From positions 32,966,690 through 33,030,689 of the forward strand of contig OZ026530.1 of NCBI GenBank assembly GCA_964019695.1: a DNA stretch of 64,000 nucleotides. The letters run 5' to 3'. Source of the DNA: Loripinus fragilis. Taxonomy: Eukaryota > Mollusca > Bivalvia > Lucinida > Lucinidae. Below the pieces are notes generated by a model. It did no database searches. It was not told where the DNA came from and saw only the letters and a program-made list of their open reading frames with translations. This document shows, one piece after another, positions 11,987-23,890 of the stretch (the stretch's first letter is position 1; each line of letters begins with the position of its first letter). The translations under genes were made by a program, and so were the position numbers.

Positions 11987-12339
11987 ACAGACTCCCACAA
12001 TGAAAGTAACAATAAACAAAAAGTTAGCAACAACAGAATCATCACCTTAGAACAGACAGCAGCCTAAGTCATGGGGGGGAGGGGGGCTTAAATGCATTTT
12101 ACTGGTACCAAATCTTCGCCCTAGATTCTGCTGTTGTTGAAGTATAAGAAATGTTCAGCTTTCATGGAAGCCTTTTAACTAATACAATGTATCATCTTAT
12201 TTTGACTAAAACGTTTTAAACAATACATTCTTTAAATAAAATCATATTTAATTAATTATTTGTATTTAATATTCTCAGATCTTCTTCGCTTAAAGTACAA
12301 CACTTTTGATTGAATTATGACAAAGAACAGAGGTTCATT

Positions 12340-12510
12340 TGGAAGAGCTTTAAGGAATGGTAGGTTCGAGATTCACCACTGGTAGAATCACTGTGTTGTT
12401 TCCGTGGGCAAGACACATTGTCTCCTGCTAAATACTAGCATAACAGGAAGAAAAAGAATCATCCCAACATGGTGGAATACTGTAAATAGGATGTAAAACA
12501 TAAACACAAA
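12340..12510 (+). mobile_element. Degenerate SINE
   Basis: GGTTCGAGATTCACC, GGGCAAGACACATTGTCTCC and the tail ACATAAACACAAACAAA resemble the B-box, body and tail of the SINE family at 24761. The A-box region is unclear. Confidence 0.55.
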
Positions 12511-12714
12511 CAAAAGTAGTGTCTAAATAAGTGATAGAATTTGTTAATACTAGTTATTGTCATAAAATGAAATTGCACCCAACAATATTCAGCCTGGACA
12601 ACGTTCAGTGTTGATTATACCAACAAGCGCCGATGACACACAAACATTATTTATAGGTCCGCTAAGGATAGAGTGTGCACCTAATATTGCATTTATTTCC
12701 TTATCCATCCATTT

Positions 12715-12845
12715 AAACATCTACTTTAGGTGCTCTAATGAACCGTCTCATTGAGACGGTTCTTTTGAGTACCCACAACATATGTTTTGGTTGAGAAAGC
12801 ATACAAATAAGTTTCCAGTACGCACTCTTATCTGGGTGCCTGATC
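12715..12845 (+). mobile_element. Hairpin MITE family H1, copy 2
   Basis: The hairpin is AACCGTCTCATTGAGACGGTT (arms only partly quoted: AACCGTCTCA / TGAGACGGTT), followed by ACCCACAACATATGTTTTGG and GCACTCTTATCTGG. Confidence 0.85.
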
Positions 12846-13004
12846 TTTACCTCGTATGATGTATTCCGGAAGATGTTCAGATACTGGATATAGTCTAGAG
12901 TCTATACTTATACTTGTGCTTGTATTTACAGTCCTGTTTAAACAAAATCACAGGTTTAGATAAACAATTTATTTTTCAGCGTAAAATTGTAAATATTTTC
13001 TTAC

Positions 13005-13135
13005 CCATCAGTTTTAACATATGTTTCTGGTGCTCAGAACAACAGTCTCATTGAGACGGTTCTTTTGACTACCCACAACATGTGTTTTGATTGAGAAATA
13101 AGAAAATTAAATTTTCGTTACACACTCTTAACTAA
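13005..13135 (+). mobile_element. Hairpin MITE family H1, copy 3
   Basis: It has the same layout as copy 2, with one hairpin arm mutated (ACAGTCTCATTGAGACGGTT), only about 160 bp further on. The two may be a local duplication. Confidence 0.8.
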
Positions 13136-13462
13136 TGTCCTTAAACAGAAAAAAAACATAGGTATGATGCTGTTATTATAGGGTTATTGTACAGCTCGTT
13201 AAGAAATGTTTGTGGAATTATGGCATGGAGCAACATTAGTTTGCAGGAAGTATATTTCTTATTTTTAATACCATGCTATTAATGAGTTAGTGTTTGATAC
13301 ACTATCCCCTATAATTGCACAAAATTGGGTCGTGCCTCAGATTCAATGACAATCCTAATGAAAAGCATGCATCCATTGGTTAGTGTCTTATGATTGATAG
13401 AGAAAAAATATAGCTCAGTGCTATTAATGATTCTGTTATATTTTTTCTCTAAACATAGTATA

Positions 13463-13706
13463 TGGGCTTGGCCCGAGAAAGCCTGTCTTCAGGGTTTTTG
13501 ACAAAGTGAGATTCAAACCAGCCTGCTCAGCTACAGAGACTAGCTAGAAAATTGAAATTTTGCTTGTAGCAAGTCTTGATGCGATAATTTCCAAAAAGCG
13601 AAAAACAAAGGCCCTGATCAGACTGCGTGTATGCACAGGCTGGTCTGCACCTTTGTTGTTCACAAACCCCCAAAGACAGGTTTTCTCACGTTGAGGCCCA
13701 TATGTA
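13463..13706. mobile_element. MITE family M2, copy 3
   Basis: The ends GGCCCGAGAAAGCCTGTCTT and CAAAGACAGGTTTTCTCACG are inverted repeats, with the CTGATCAGACTGCGTGTATG hairpin inside. Confidence 0.85.
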
Positions 13707-13709
13707 AAC

Positions 13710-14814
13710 ATTATACCACGGTATCTCCCCTGTGTGTGAAGATTATCCTCGAGCTAAAGCAAGTGGATTATCTCCCATGTAGGTGGCCAAACCATTGTAT
13801 AACTATTTTAAGGAAATGAACTCTACAAGCTTTAAGGCTCCGTTTCAGATCCTTTAGTTTGTAATAAACATTTAAAGTACGACTTGTATCATTCATAAAC
13901 ATATAAAAAATTAAACTTACTATACTGAAGGACTTTAAAAACGCACCATGAGCTATAATGCTAATTTATGTCGAAAATTGGATAATTTCACCATGTGAAA
14001 TATAAAATTGACAAGTTCCGTCATTTAGCTTGCATTCAATAAGAAAATCGAAACGCTGTGGCTTATGATTGCCGTGACGTCAAGATAATTCTGAGACAAT
14101 CTAAATTTAAAAAGTCACAGAGTACCCAAACCTTCCATTATGAAAGAAAAAAAGTTTTCGAACCGATGTTTGTTCTTGAAAGCAAAAGGAAAGAAAAATC
14201 AAATCATGAAATGTTAGGCCGTTGGCAACGTTCATTGCGTCTACATAACGTCATTGATTTTAAACGTAATTGGCCGTTTATATCCTAAGGATCAGGAATC
14301 AAAATCTTTTTGTTACCAACAGATACTCTTCAATCAGTTGCATAAAAGACAAAAGTATCGCGACATGCGCTGACGTCACCCGTCTGTTATTGATGTTTTA
14401 AAATTTAAGACTGACGTTAGCAAAGAAACGCTTTGAGCAGGAGCGTAATAAAACGATTATGTCTGAAAAATTTTGTGTTTTTCCATTTGTTAAGACATCT
14501 GGCTACCACATAGAAGTTTTTGTTTTCAAATTGAATCAAATTCACATTTGTCAGACGACAACTGTTGAAAAACACCTACGTCCATATTACACCAGAATGA
14601 ACAGCATGAGCCAATCGAAATAATGACAAATCATGGTCCATTTTGCAAGAGGATAAAACATAATAAAGAAAACATCCTTGAATCAATGTTATGGAAGAGA
14701 CAGTGTATAGCTATCACATTTTCAGATACTTAACATTAACTTGATAAGAGCAGTATAAACTTATGTTTAAGATGTTTTGTTACACAGTCTATCAGGTTTT
14801 GGTTATAATTGCAT
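13710..14814. other. Intron sequence, nothing recognised
   Basis: This part of the exon 14-15 intron was checked on the minus strand for the expected C-terminal helices of chitin synthase. Stops occur in all candidate stretches. A plus-strand frame at 14058-14288 has no recognisable domain. Confidence 0.45.
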
Positions 14815-15036
14815 TACTGTCCTGCCAGCCAAGAGTGGCAGTTACGTCATGTTTTGTTTACAAAGTTATCTGGGACTTATATTCGATAGATCTCTTGTGT
14901 ATTAATCCAGGATAGGATTAATACACAAGTAATCTATCGATTCGTGGTAGCTCAAGTGAAGTATACAAATTAAAATTTTACTTAACGATTGTAAACAAAA
15001 TATTACATCAGTGTCACTCTTGGTTGGCACGGCAGT
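14815..15036. mobile_element. MITE family M1, copy 1
   Basis: The ends TACTGTCCTGCCAGCCAAGA and TCTTGGTTGGCACGGCAGTA are inverted repeats. An inner palindrome spans GTATTAATCC...GGATTAATAC and ATCGATAG sites. About 220 bp; it belongs to a family of four in this window. Confidence 0.9.
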
Positions 15037-15183
15037 AGCAAGTTAACAAGACTCAGTAGAGTAGGACATTAATATTTTCTCAGCCACACTTTTATACCTC
15101 GAGGTATACTAGAGTACATCGCATGCAAGTTTAAAGTCTAAATTCGTTTTGTTTTGTTTTTGTTGATGTTAAAATTACAGAGA

Positions 15184-15369
15184 TACTTTCCTGCCGCCAA
15201 GAGTGACAGTGACGTAATATTTTGTTTACAATCGTTCAATAAAACATTAACCTGTACACGCCACTTGAAATCCTTGAGCTGACTCGAATCGATAGATCAC
15301 TTGACATGTATTAAACCTATCTCTGATAACTTTGTAAACAAAACATCATTTTTGGCTGGCAGGACAGTA
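15184..15369. mobile_element. MITE family M1, copy 2
   Basis: The ends are CCTGCCGCCAAGAGTGACAG and TTTTTGGCTGGCAGGACAGTA. It contains GACGTAATATTTTGTTTACA, shared with the other copies. It sits about 150 bp from copy 1 in the same intron. Confidence 0.85.
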
Positions 15370-15854
15370 GCATAAGTTATGTCATTTATGGCTTCAGTCA
15401 GAGTTGCTATGGATAGCTAATATGCCGTTTGAACCTGCACGCGCAATGACATTACTTATAACAAAAAAATATGTAATTATCTTTCAAATAAGCATGCACA
15501 AATTTCGAAATTTTTCTGAGCCTTTATCTCGTTCCATACTTTTGTATGTGCAAACAGTGAAGACACTGACAAGACATCATATTAAACACACCAGATATTT
15601 GGCAATTAAAAACGCTCTTAACATTCCACGAACGCGGATCAAAAATCGCTAGAAACAGCATTTTTGATTGCCATTTGTCGCCACTCATGTTTCTTACTAT
15701 TTTAGACCTACATTCTCTGATAGTCTTAACGTTTTTGATTGCCGCATATCTAGTGTGTAAAATATGTCAATTTTGGGCGCCCATGTAAGAAGTACCATGT
15801 TAACATAAATCCAGATAAGGAATATTTATGAGAAGAATGTTATTATTTTCTTAT

Positions 15855-15985
15855 CCATCAATTTAAACACTATGTGTTTTGGGCGCTCAAAAGAACCATC
15901 TTTTGAATACACACAACATATGCTATTAATGGCAAATAAAGAAAATAGTTTTCCAATAACCACTCTTGTCTGGAGGCCTGGTATA
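15855..15985 (+). mobile_element. Hairpin MITE family H1, copy 4 (next to exon 14 donor)
   Basis: GGGCGCTCAAAAGAACCATC, ACACAACATATG and CCACTCTTGTCTGGAGGCCT match the family, but part of the hairpin is deleted. Its right end lies about 15 bp from the longer exon 14 donor. Confidence 0.75.
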
Positions 15986-15997
15986 AGTATAAGGTAC

Positions 15998-16156
15998 CTT
16001 GGTTCAACACTGCCAGTAAAGTCTCCACTTTTGGTGAACAGTTCGTGATCTTTAAGGCTGTCTAGTCTGACTCTACCTTCCACTTCACGCTCTGCTGCCC
16101 ATTCTGCTTGCCTTTCAGTTTGAGTTGAGCTCGAAGCAGTTGTTGAGAAGCAGCAG
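15998..16156 (-). CDS. Chitin synthase exon 14: cytosolic charged linker
   Basis: Entry is in phase 2 with acceptor ATTTCAG before 16156. The reading frame gives CCFSTTASSSTQTERQAEWA, then EREVEGRVRLDSLKDHELF and KSGDFTGSVEPR. Two donors are possible. GTACCT after 15998 (159 bp, phase 2) does not match exon 15. GTAGAG after 16077 (80 bp, phase 1) does match, and would read REVE-D-YEDEEEE. Either the shorter form is right, or a further exon lies between 15998 and 9188. A hairpin MITE starts roughly 15 bp beyond the longer donor. Confidence 0.72.
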
Positions 16157-16480
16157 CTGAAATATGTTATATGAACAGTGAAAGTGTTATCTATATTTCG
16201 CAGGGTCATTTTATGCATACCGTCCACAAAATGTTCTGAGATCTTGATCCCATATTTTCTCCCATAATTTCTCCTATAATCTTTGATATATTGCTTTTTG
16301 TATCATACTCTTATAAGTCAACTTATAAGTAGCGCATAATCAGTAGGCAATGCAGGTTTCACAAGATTCACTCTTATAAAATGGGCATGTTCAAGTTCAA
16401 CTAAAGGCATACTTTCCTTCATTCTTCTGTTTGTTGTAAAGGGGTGAGTAACGTATGTTCCTCGACACAGCAGTATATAC

Positions 16481-16707
16481 TACTATCGTGCCAACCAAGA
16501 GTTACAGTGACGTGATATTTTGTTTACAATTAAGTAATAAACATTAACGTGTACATTCCACATGAGCTTACACGAATCGATAGATCACTTGTGTATTAAT
16601 CCTATCCTGTGGATAGGATTAATACAAGTGAGCTATCGATTATAAGTCCCTGATAACTTTGTAATAAAAACATGACGTCACTGTCACTCTTGGCTGGCAG
16701 AACAGTA
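16481..16707. mobile_element. MITE family M1, copy 3
   Basis: The ends TACTATCGTGCCAACCAAGA and TCTTGGCTGGCAGAACAGTA are inverted repeats. The inner palindrome ATCCTATCCTGTGGATAGGAT is almost perfect. Confidence 0.9.
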
Positions 16708-16849
16708 GAATATATACTTCCATTATTATCCCCATGCATTTTAAAAAGGAGTAAAGGGATATTGGTATCGCCCGCCAGTATGTCCATTATGCTAACTCTT
16801 CCAAATCCATTGGACAAAATTTAACTAAATTTGGTGTGTGAGTTACTCA

Positions 16850-17230
16850 AATAAAAGGGATGTACAGCAGCGGAAAAATTGGCCCTGTCCCCTAGGGCAC
16901 TTATGAGGGGTAAAACGGTCAAATATCCATAAAATTTCAATAACAAAATCAATTTCAAAGATTTTTATACCAAACCTTGCGTGTGTTCTTACAAATAAAA
17001 GATATAAGACATACTGAGTTTTTTTTCTGACGCCTGGGTCATGTTCTGGGGTGGGACTTGGATTGGCAGGGGTGCACAGGGGCTCATGTTCTTTAACATG
17101 GTCGTGGATTGGAATGATGAGTAGATTAGAGTGCAGGTAAATATTTACCAAAGGGTCAAACCTGTGACCTTGGGGTGAGGTCAAAAGGTCAAATATCATA
17201 TAATTTCAAACACAAAATCCAAGTCCAACA
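16850..17230. repeat. Degenerate AGGTCA-containing repeat pair
   Basis: Two loose copies about 260 bp apart share GxCAAATATCxxxxAATTTCAA. The second has GGTGAGGTCAAAAGGTCAAA, a direct repeat of AGGTCA with 2-bp spacing. It resembles the much larger array at 18.6-20.1 kb. Confidence 0.5.
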
Positions 17231-17929
17231 CTGATTAAATGGAACATAAAAATTAAATTGTCCAAGGATATTAACTGAGTTCAAACTGCTTAACTTAAGT
17301 GAAAACCTACAGCACTTGTGATTTTCAGGGAAGGGTCCACTCTCCCCAGCCCCTCCGCAGCTTGATCAGCTGTGTATCAGCGGATTCCTTTATTAATTTA
17401 GATGTGATCCCTTTAAATGTGTACCATTTACATACCACTGCCTTTTTTGGAAAAGAATTGCTCCAAGAGAATTTAAACTTCATTTTGACCAATTAAAGAC
17501 CACGTAGCCTCTCACACATTTGCATTTATCATGCTTTGGTGTTCAAGATTATTATCATTATTGAGAAACTTCAAAAATATATCATAGGCAGAATATAGCT
17601 TTGATGCTAGCAAACAATTCTGACCGCGATGATATGCCATTGTCGGTTGTCTACACTGTTTGTCAATGTCCCATCTATGAAGAGTTAGTGTTTGTGTGGG
17701 ATAGAACATATTTCTCACACACCAGATCCGGATTTCCGTTGTTTTTTCCCATGTGAGATATGTCACATATCCATACCAGCCCGTGGGAAAGATCAAAAAC
17801 AAACAGCCCCACGTCGGGCGCCTGTTTATCTGTGATGTTATTGTTGTGTTAAAATTGGGTCCCATATTGCATCTTAGCGTATTTAGGATTTTTTGGAAGT
17901 CTTTTACATGTTTTGTTTTTCATATTAAA

Positions 17930-18540
17930 TGAGGTATTTAGTGGTGAAAAATAATCCATTATTCGTGCGAGGGTGGGATGGAAAAATCCGCCCCTCGTGA
18001 TCACAATTGCCATTACTAGCCAAGCCTCTTGATGCCAATTGTTGATCATCAGGCCTCGAGGTTTTAAAACTTTTTTCATGCTGAACTCATCTGAGCACGA
18101 AATTTCAACTGCTCATAAACACTTAAATACCGACAAATAAAAAAGTTTCTTGTTTAAAGTCTCTCAGACGCTGTATTTATCGCACTTATAAATGTTAAAA
18201 TGCCAACAACTGTTGCTATTTTAACATTTATTAGCAGGATAAAGTTGGTGCTCAGCTGAGTTTAGCATGAAAAAAGTTTATAATCTCGGGGCAAGGACAG
18301 ATTTTTCTATTCCACCATCACACCTATTTTGGATTCCTATAATGTCCTGATCCTTCATTTGGTAAAGTATGTCATGCTGAGCGCTGACAATCAGGAGCTT
18401 GAGGAGCAATATTTTTCTATCCCATCCTCTAAAAATATATAAGAATTTATCATGAGTGTTAGGGTGGGGTAGAAAAATCAGTTTTGATGATCACTGATTG
18501 GAATCGTAAGGCTTAGCAAGTGATGATAAAAGGCTGGTAC
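17930..18540. mobile_element. MITE family M4 copy 1 within a fold-back repeat
   Basis: 18045-18297 has inverted ends GGCCTCGAGGTTTTAAAAC and AAGTTTATAATCTCGGGGC, and an inner AACAACTGTTGCTATTTTAAC palindrome; the second copy is at 45519-45767. It is flanked by GGTGGGATGGAAAAATC-type fold-back segments on both sides. Confidence 0.75.
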
Positions 18541-18596
18541 TGGTATGTGAAATATAATGATCTCACATGGGTAACAAGAAATGTCACAAACACATG

Positions 18597-20190
18597 ACGA
18601 ATGCCCCCAAAGGAATTGGTCTAGCATAAGACACATTTGAAGAAAGTAAGCTGTAATATAGCACGAAAAACCTAGAAATGAGGCTAGAAGTCAATGTCAA
18701 GGTCAAAGTGACTCAAAATGGTATGCACCACTCCGCCATTCCAAGAGAAATCACCACCCCAAATTTGGGATTCCTACATCAAATAATATAGGAGATATGC
18801 TCTGGACACAATAATTCTTGAAAACTTGGTAAGAGGTCATATTCACAGTGACCCAAAAATGGTTTGTGACACTCAGGCATCCCAAGATGCATTTACAAAC
18901 CAAATTTGGAATTCCTATTTCAAAGATTATTTGAGATATGCACCAGTTTCAAGAAACTAGGTCAGAGGTCAAGTTCAAGGTCACAGTGACTTAATTATGG
19001 TATGCGACACTTCCTCATCCCAAGATGCATCAGCACACCAAATTTGAGATTCCTACCTCAAATAATATAAGAGATATGCTTTGGACATGATTATTCTAAA
19101 AACTAGGTCAGAGGTCAAGGTCACAGTGACCCGAACATGGTACATGACACTCCGCTGTTCCAAGATGCGTCCACACACCAAATATGGAATTCCTAACACA
19201 AAGAATATAAGAGTTGTGCTCCGGACACAATAATTCTTAAAACTAGGTCAGAGGTCAAGGTCACAGTGGCCCAAAAATGGTATGTGACACCCCGTCATCC
19301 CAAGATGCATTTACACACCAAATTTGGTATTCCTATCTCAAAGAATAAAGGAGTATGAACCAGACTCAATGCAGTTTCGAGAAATTAGGTCAGAGGACAA
19401 GTTTAAGGTCACAGTGACCTAATAATGGTACGCGACACTTTGTCATCCCAAGATGCATCCACACAATAAATTTGAGATTCCTACCTCAAATAATATAAGA
19501 GATATGCTCTGGACACGATTATTCTAAAAACTAGGTCATAGGTCTAGGTCAAGGTCATAGTGACCCGAAAATGGTACATGACACTCCGCTATCCCAAGAT
19601 GCATCTACACACCAAATTTGGAATTCCTAACTCAAAGAATATAAGAGTTGTGCTCTGGACACAATAATTCTTAAAACAAGGTCAGAGGTCAAGGTCACAG
19701 TGACCCAAAAATGGCATGTGATACCCCGTCATCCCAAGATGCATTTACACAACAAATTTGGAATTCCTATCTCAAAGATTATAGGAGATAAGCACCAGAC
19801 TCAATGCAGTTTTCTAGAAACTAGGTCAGAGGTCAAGTTCAAGGTCACAGTGACCCAATTATGGTACGTGGCACTTTGTCATCCCAAGATGCATCCACAC
19901 ATTAAATTTGAGATTCCTACCCCAAATAATATAATATGCTCCGGACACGATTATTCTAAAAACTAGGTCAGAGGTCAAGGTCAAGGTCACAGCGACCCGA
20001 AAATGGTACGCGACACTCCCCCATCCCAAGATGTATCCACACACCAAATTTGGAATTCCTATCTTAAAGAATATAGGAGATATGGACCGGACACGAAAGC
20101 GGGACGGACACACGGACGGACGGACGGACGGAAGGACGTACGGACAGTGCGATTACTATATGCCTCCCAAAGTTCCTTTGGGGGCATAAA
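18597..20190. mobile_element. TIR element with ten AGGTCA-rich tandem units and ACGG microsatellite
   Basis: The ends ATGCCCCCAAAGGAATTGG and TTCCTTTGGGGGCATAAAAC are inverted repeats. The core is about ten units of 140-150 bp, each with CCAAGATGCATCxACACACC, AAATTTGGAATTCCTA and then AGGTCAGAGGTCAAGGTCACAG. The right end carries GGACGGACGGACGGACGG. This architecture recalls bivalve pearl elements (recalled, not searched). It lies in the exon 13-14 intron. Confidence 0.88.
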
Positions 20191-20371
20191 ACACAAACAT
20201 CTGGATCAGGTGTGCGTGAATAATGAAAGATTTTTCTTGCTTCTAACATAACACCATAAACGTTTAATTGTGAGTAATATAAAAAGCGTATCATTTCTAA
20301 TGCACGACTTTATCAAACTAAAACGATCAGCGTCATATGATGAAGTGAAATAAAATCTAAATAGTACTTAC

Positions 20372-20459
20372 AAGCAGAAACTCTTATAAAAGCTTTTCAT
20401 TGTATCTTGCCAAGTCAAATTTGTAGACAAAACAGATTTGGTCTGCGCTTCCCTTGTCC
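20372..20459 (-). CDS. Chitin synthase exon 13: SWGTRE hinge and cytosolic linker
   Basis: This is a small exon of 88 bp, phase 1 in and phase 2 out. The acceptor is CTTATAG and the donor is TT|GTAAGT. It completes SWGTRE with the previous exon (GTREAQTKSVLSTNLTW) and continues QDTMKSFYKSFC. SWGTRE is a chitin synthase signature whose Trp and Thr are needed for product export in fungi and animals (family knowledge). Confidence 0.92.
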
Positions 20460-20474
20460 CTATAAGATAAGAAT

Positions 20475-22700
20475 GAAATATATTACATGTTTTACAATAT
20501 AGTGACACTATGCTTCATTATTGGGATGAAACTGCTCTTGATGGCAAATCCATAACGGCTAACATATGTGAACCAATAATAGCCCTCATGTGAACCTATA
20601 TCTGACCTTGTTTGAACCCATATCCGCCCTTGTGTGCACCCTCAGCATCATCAATGACGTCATTTACGACACCGCGACATAAAGAACCACGCGTTAACAT
20701 GTAATAATTAATTTAAAACGTGACCGCCGAGTTACCAGGCACATCGACTCAGCACAATATATTAGCCCTCAGGCCTTAATGCCCTGTAGCAAATAATTCC
20801 AACTTCTATTTTTATTCTTTCTCTAAAGTATTTTTAATTATGAATTTCTTAAAATTACGTTTACAGTTAAAAACGTTTCGCGCATTTAGACTATAACGTG
20901 AGTCGTGACGTCACGGCGTTAAAACAAACAAAAAGGAGGAGAGATCCCATTAGCCACCTGATTGGCATGAACACTGTTAATGTAAGCGTCGTATGCTTTT
21001 CCACCTGAAAATGGCTGTGTAATTGTAATGTATAATGTATACTGAGACCAAGTTCTAATCTGTCGCCTTACATTTTGATGCTAGATCAGAAAGTAAAATA
21101 TAGGACAAACAAAGTATATGCTATTATCATTGCAACAAGACTATGTCAAGACTCTGCAATTTATTTCAGTCAAAAAGGAAGAGTACTTCTTATACAAACG
21201 AAGTTAGAGAAAAGGTACCCTCATTTCAAAATGTCACACCTTTTCTACGATATAAAACATAACACAGAGATATAATCAATTTACGTTTTTGTGTGTTTAT
21301 AGATGTTACTGACTAATGTGATTTGAGAAGAATTAAACTCAAAAGTATTTTTGAAAGGATTCTTCATTTTTGTTAACAATTATATAAGACAAACACTTTT
21401 GGCAGTTTAATTGTAGAAATTCAGCTTTAAGCTGGCATGTTACAAATGCTATTCGCAATACTTTGGCGCTTTTTATCAGCCGCATAGTATTGAAATTTTC
21501 AGCAATTATTTATTATTACTAGACGTAACCGTTTTGCTTTGAGAATTGAAAGGAAAAAAACATAATGTGCTCAAATTGATTTTTAAACTTTCATATTGAA
21601 CCCAGCAGTGTGCAGCAGTCATAAAACTTTTATCATAAAATGAACTAATCTAGTTCAGTTGCATTTTGCTTACAGTTTCGATAACATGAAGTGCATTTAA
21701 CCATTTTGAATGAGTAAATGATGAATTTCAAACATTTTAAAAAACCTAAAAATGCAACATTTTTAAAAATGCGTAAAAATCTATTCCAAGCAGAATTGCA
21801 ATTGTTTTGTATTTTAAAGCGGGTTGTAGACTAGTCTGTAAAGACATACACTTCAGTTTGATAAAATTTACACCAAAAACCTATTTTTCTTTTTAAAAAT
21901 GTTTTTTTTTTTCATTTTAAACACAAACACGTTGTAGTAAAGAACAAACTGTTCCCCAAAACTTTTACCCATTAGAATGCATATATTTAGGCCAATGAAC
22001 ACTTCAATTATGTTAACGCTTGGTTTGAAGAGTGACCCATTAGAATTTGGCTTCAGTTTAGTTGCTTGCTGTCCATTCCTCTTCATATAAGCACTGCACA
22101 GTATCACAAAAGATGTTCTGCTGTGAATATCCCCACCCCTCATGAATGCGAACGGAATTTGAAAATTGAAAAATGAAATGCAGTTCAATACGACCAGATG
22201 ATCGTTCTTGACCAATCAGATTAATGGATCTCAATAAATGATATGACAGCTGTAATTATATTATAATTGCTAACAACAAGTTGTCCAAGCCCTCTTCTAG
22301 CCTACAATATTATTAAAAATAATAGATAAGAGGCAGATGAATAAAACAATAACACAATATATATGTTTTTGCTTTTGTTTCTATTCCTGACAAAGGCTGC
22401 ATACCTGAGACGCAAGGTCACATCTTAAATTGAAAAAGGGAATAGGAGGTAGATATAGTATTTTTGTTGAGAATAATCACTTTGTACTAGATGATAAAGC
22501 ATTACCCTTGTTTTATGCCTACTGTTATATCTATTGTAACCTAATAAATTTTTATCTTAAAAAATAATTACTGGTCCAACATATGTATTTGTGTTACTTA
22601 CAATTCCATGGTATTTTGAAATTTATGGTTTCTGGTTAAGCTCATAACCCATGTGACGTCAGACATTTTATTTTGATAAAAGATATATTTCATTCTCTTC
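20475..22700. other. Intron sequence, nothing recognised
   Basis: AT-rich intron between exons 12 and 13. A short CpG-containing patch lies near 20640-20950. No coding frame, RNA gene or repeat shared with the window was identified. Confidence 0.5.
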
Positions 22701-22728
22701 TATGCTACTTTAAAAATAGAAAATAGAG

Positions 22729-22998
22729 GCTTGCCGAGATATAGAGAATACTAGGTGAGTGTCTTTTGATATCAAGTTTACCAGGCAAGGCTTTTAGATC
22801 GCTTGTTGACATCACCAGGCTTCCCGAGATATAGAGAATACTAGGTGAGTGTCTTTTGATATCGAGTTTACCAAGCAAGGCTTTGAGAACGCGTGTTGAC
22901 ATCGGGAGGCTTGCTGAGATAAGGAGAATACTAGGTGAGTGTCTTTTGATACCAAATTTACTAGGCAAGGCTTTGGGAAAGCTTGTTGACATTGCGAG
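22729..22998. repeat. 90-bp tandem repeat, three units
   Basis: Each unit starts AGGCTTGCCGAGATATAGAG and includes GTGAGTGTCTTTTGATATC and CTTGTTGACATC. Three units are followed by a fourth fragment at 22999. Because 90 is a multiple of 3 the units stay open on both strands, giving incidental open frames; I see no gene. Confidence 0.92.
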
Positions 22999-23629
22999 GC
23001 TTGCCCAGCAATTTAACATGTGTTATCAAAGCCCAGACTGGTAAGCTTGATATCAAAAGACGCGAACCTGGTATTTATCAGTTTACAAGTTGATTTGACT
23101 CTTCAGACTGACGAGTATGACGTAATTATTGATTTAAGTGTCTGTCCAATGTCATTGACGACGTCATTCAAAAGTGCAACGTCATCATGATCTGATAAAG
23201 GCACTTGCCATGAGATAGACAGCGTTTATCAAGCAACGTGCATTAATGCAGTTAATATGAGAGGTAACTGATAAAAATGAGTTTGCAATAGGATGTGTAA
23301 GAATTTTGATCAAAGCTACATAATTCAACAATTGTTCAATTACTTTCATGAATGCATATTTGAACATGCAATTGCCTACCCCTGATTTTATTAAGTTGAA
23401 CCCCAAACTAAAAAGCTGTGTCCGACTTCTGCTATAGTTTTTTTATAGAAACAGGACGGTATTGACATTGGTAGGGGAAAGCTGCCCAATATATCTTTCT
23501 GAGATGGCAAATTCTGAATGCCACAGAGACTTATGACATCATCAAAAATGTTCTTAGGAGACGCCTAATTAAAACACAGCAGAAATAGAGCTTTGAACTC
23601 GAAAAAAATGTGAAATCAGTGAATAATCT

Positions 23630-23890
23630 TCAAATAAAACAGTGCGAATTGACCCTTAAAGCGCTAAGAAAAAAATGCATCTGAAAATGTCGTCTGCTGA
23701 AGTCGTCTGCTGTAAATAATTGCCTAACATTACTAACTTATTATGTATAGAAGCAAACAGCGTGACCCAGAACAGACTGCTCCTATAGGAGCAGTCTTCT
23801 CTGGGTCCACACTGTTTGCTAGAGGCTACTAAAACATTTCAGCTGACGAGAAAAGTGGACGACTTTTGTTGCGATTGACTCATTAAGGAT
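23630..23890. mobile_element. Hairpin MITE family H2, copy 1
   Basis: The centre is GACTGCTCCTATAGGAGCAGTC, flanked by GCAAACAGCGTGACCCAGAA and GGGTCCACACTGTTTGC, with outer AATGTCGTCTGCTGAAGTCG / TTTCAGCTGACGAGAAAA. Copies are at 35990, 40555 and 46250. Confidence 0.88.

Noticed and set aside
22705..23019. 104-codon minus-strand open frame
   Set aside because: It is produced by the 90-bp minisatellite.
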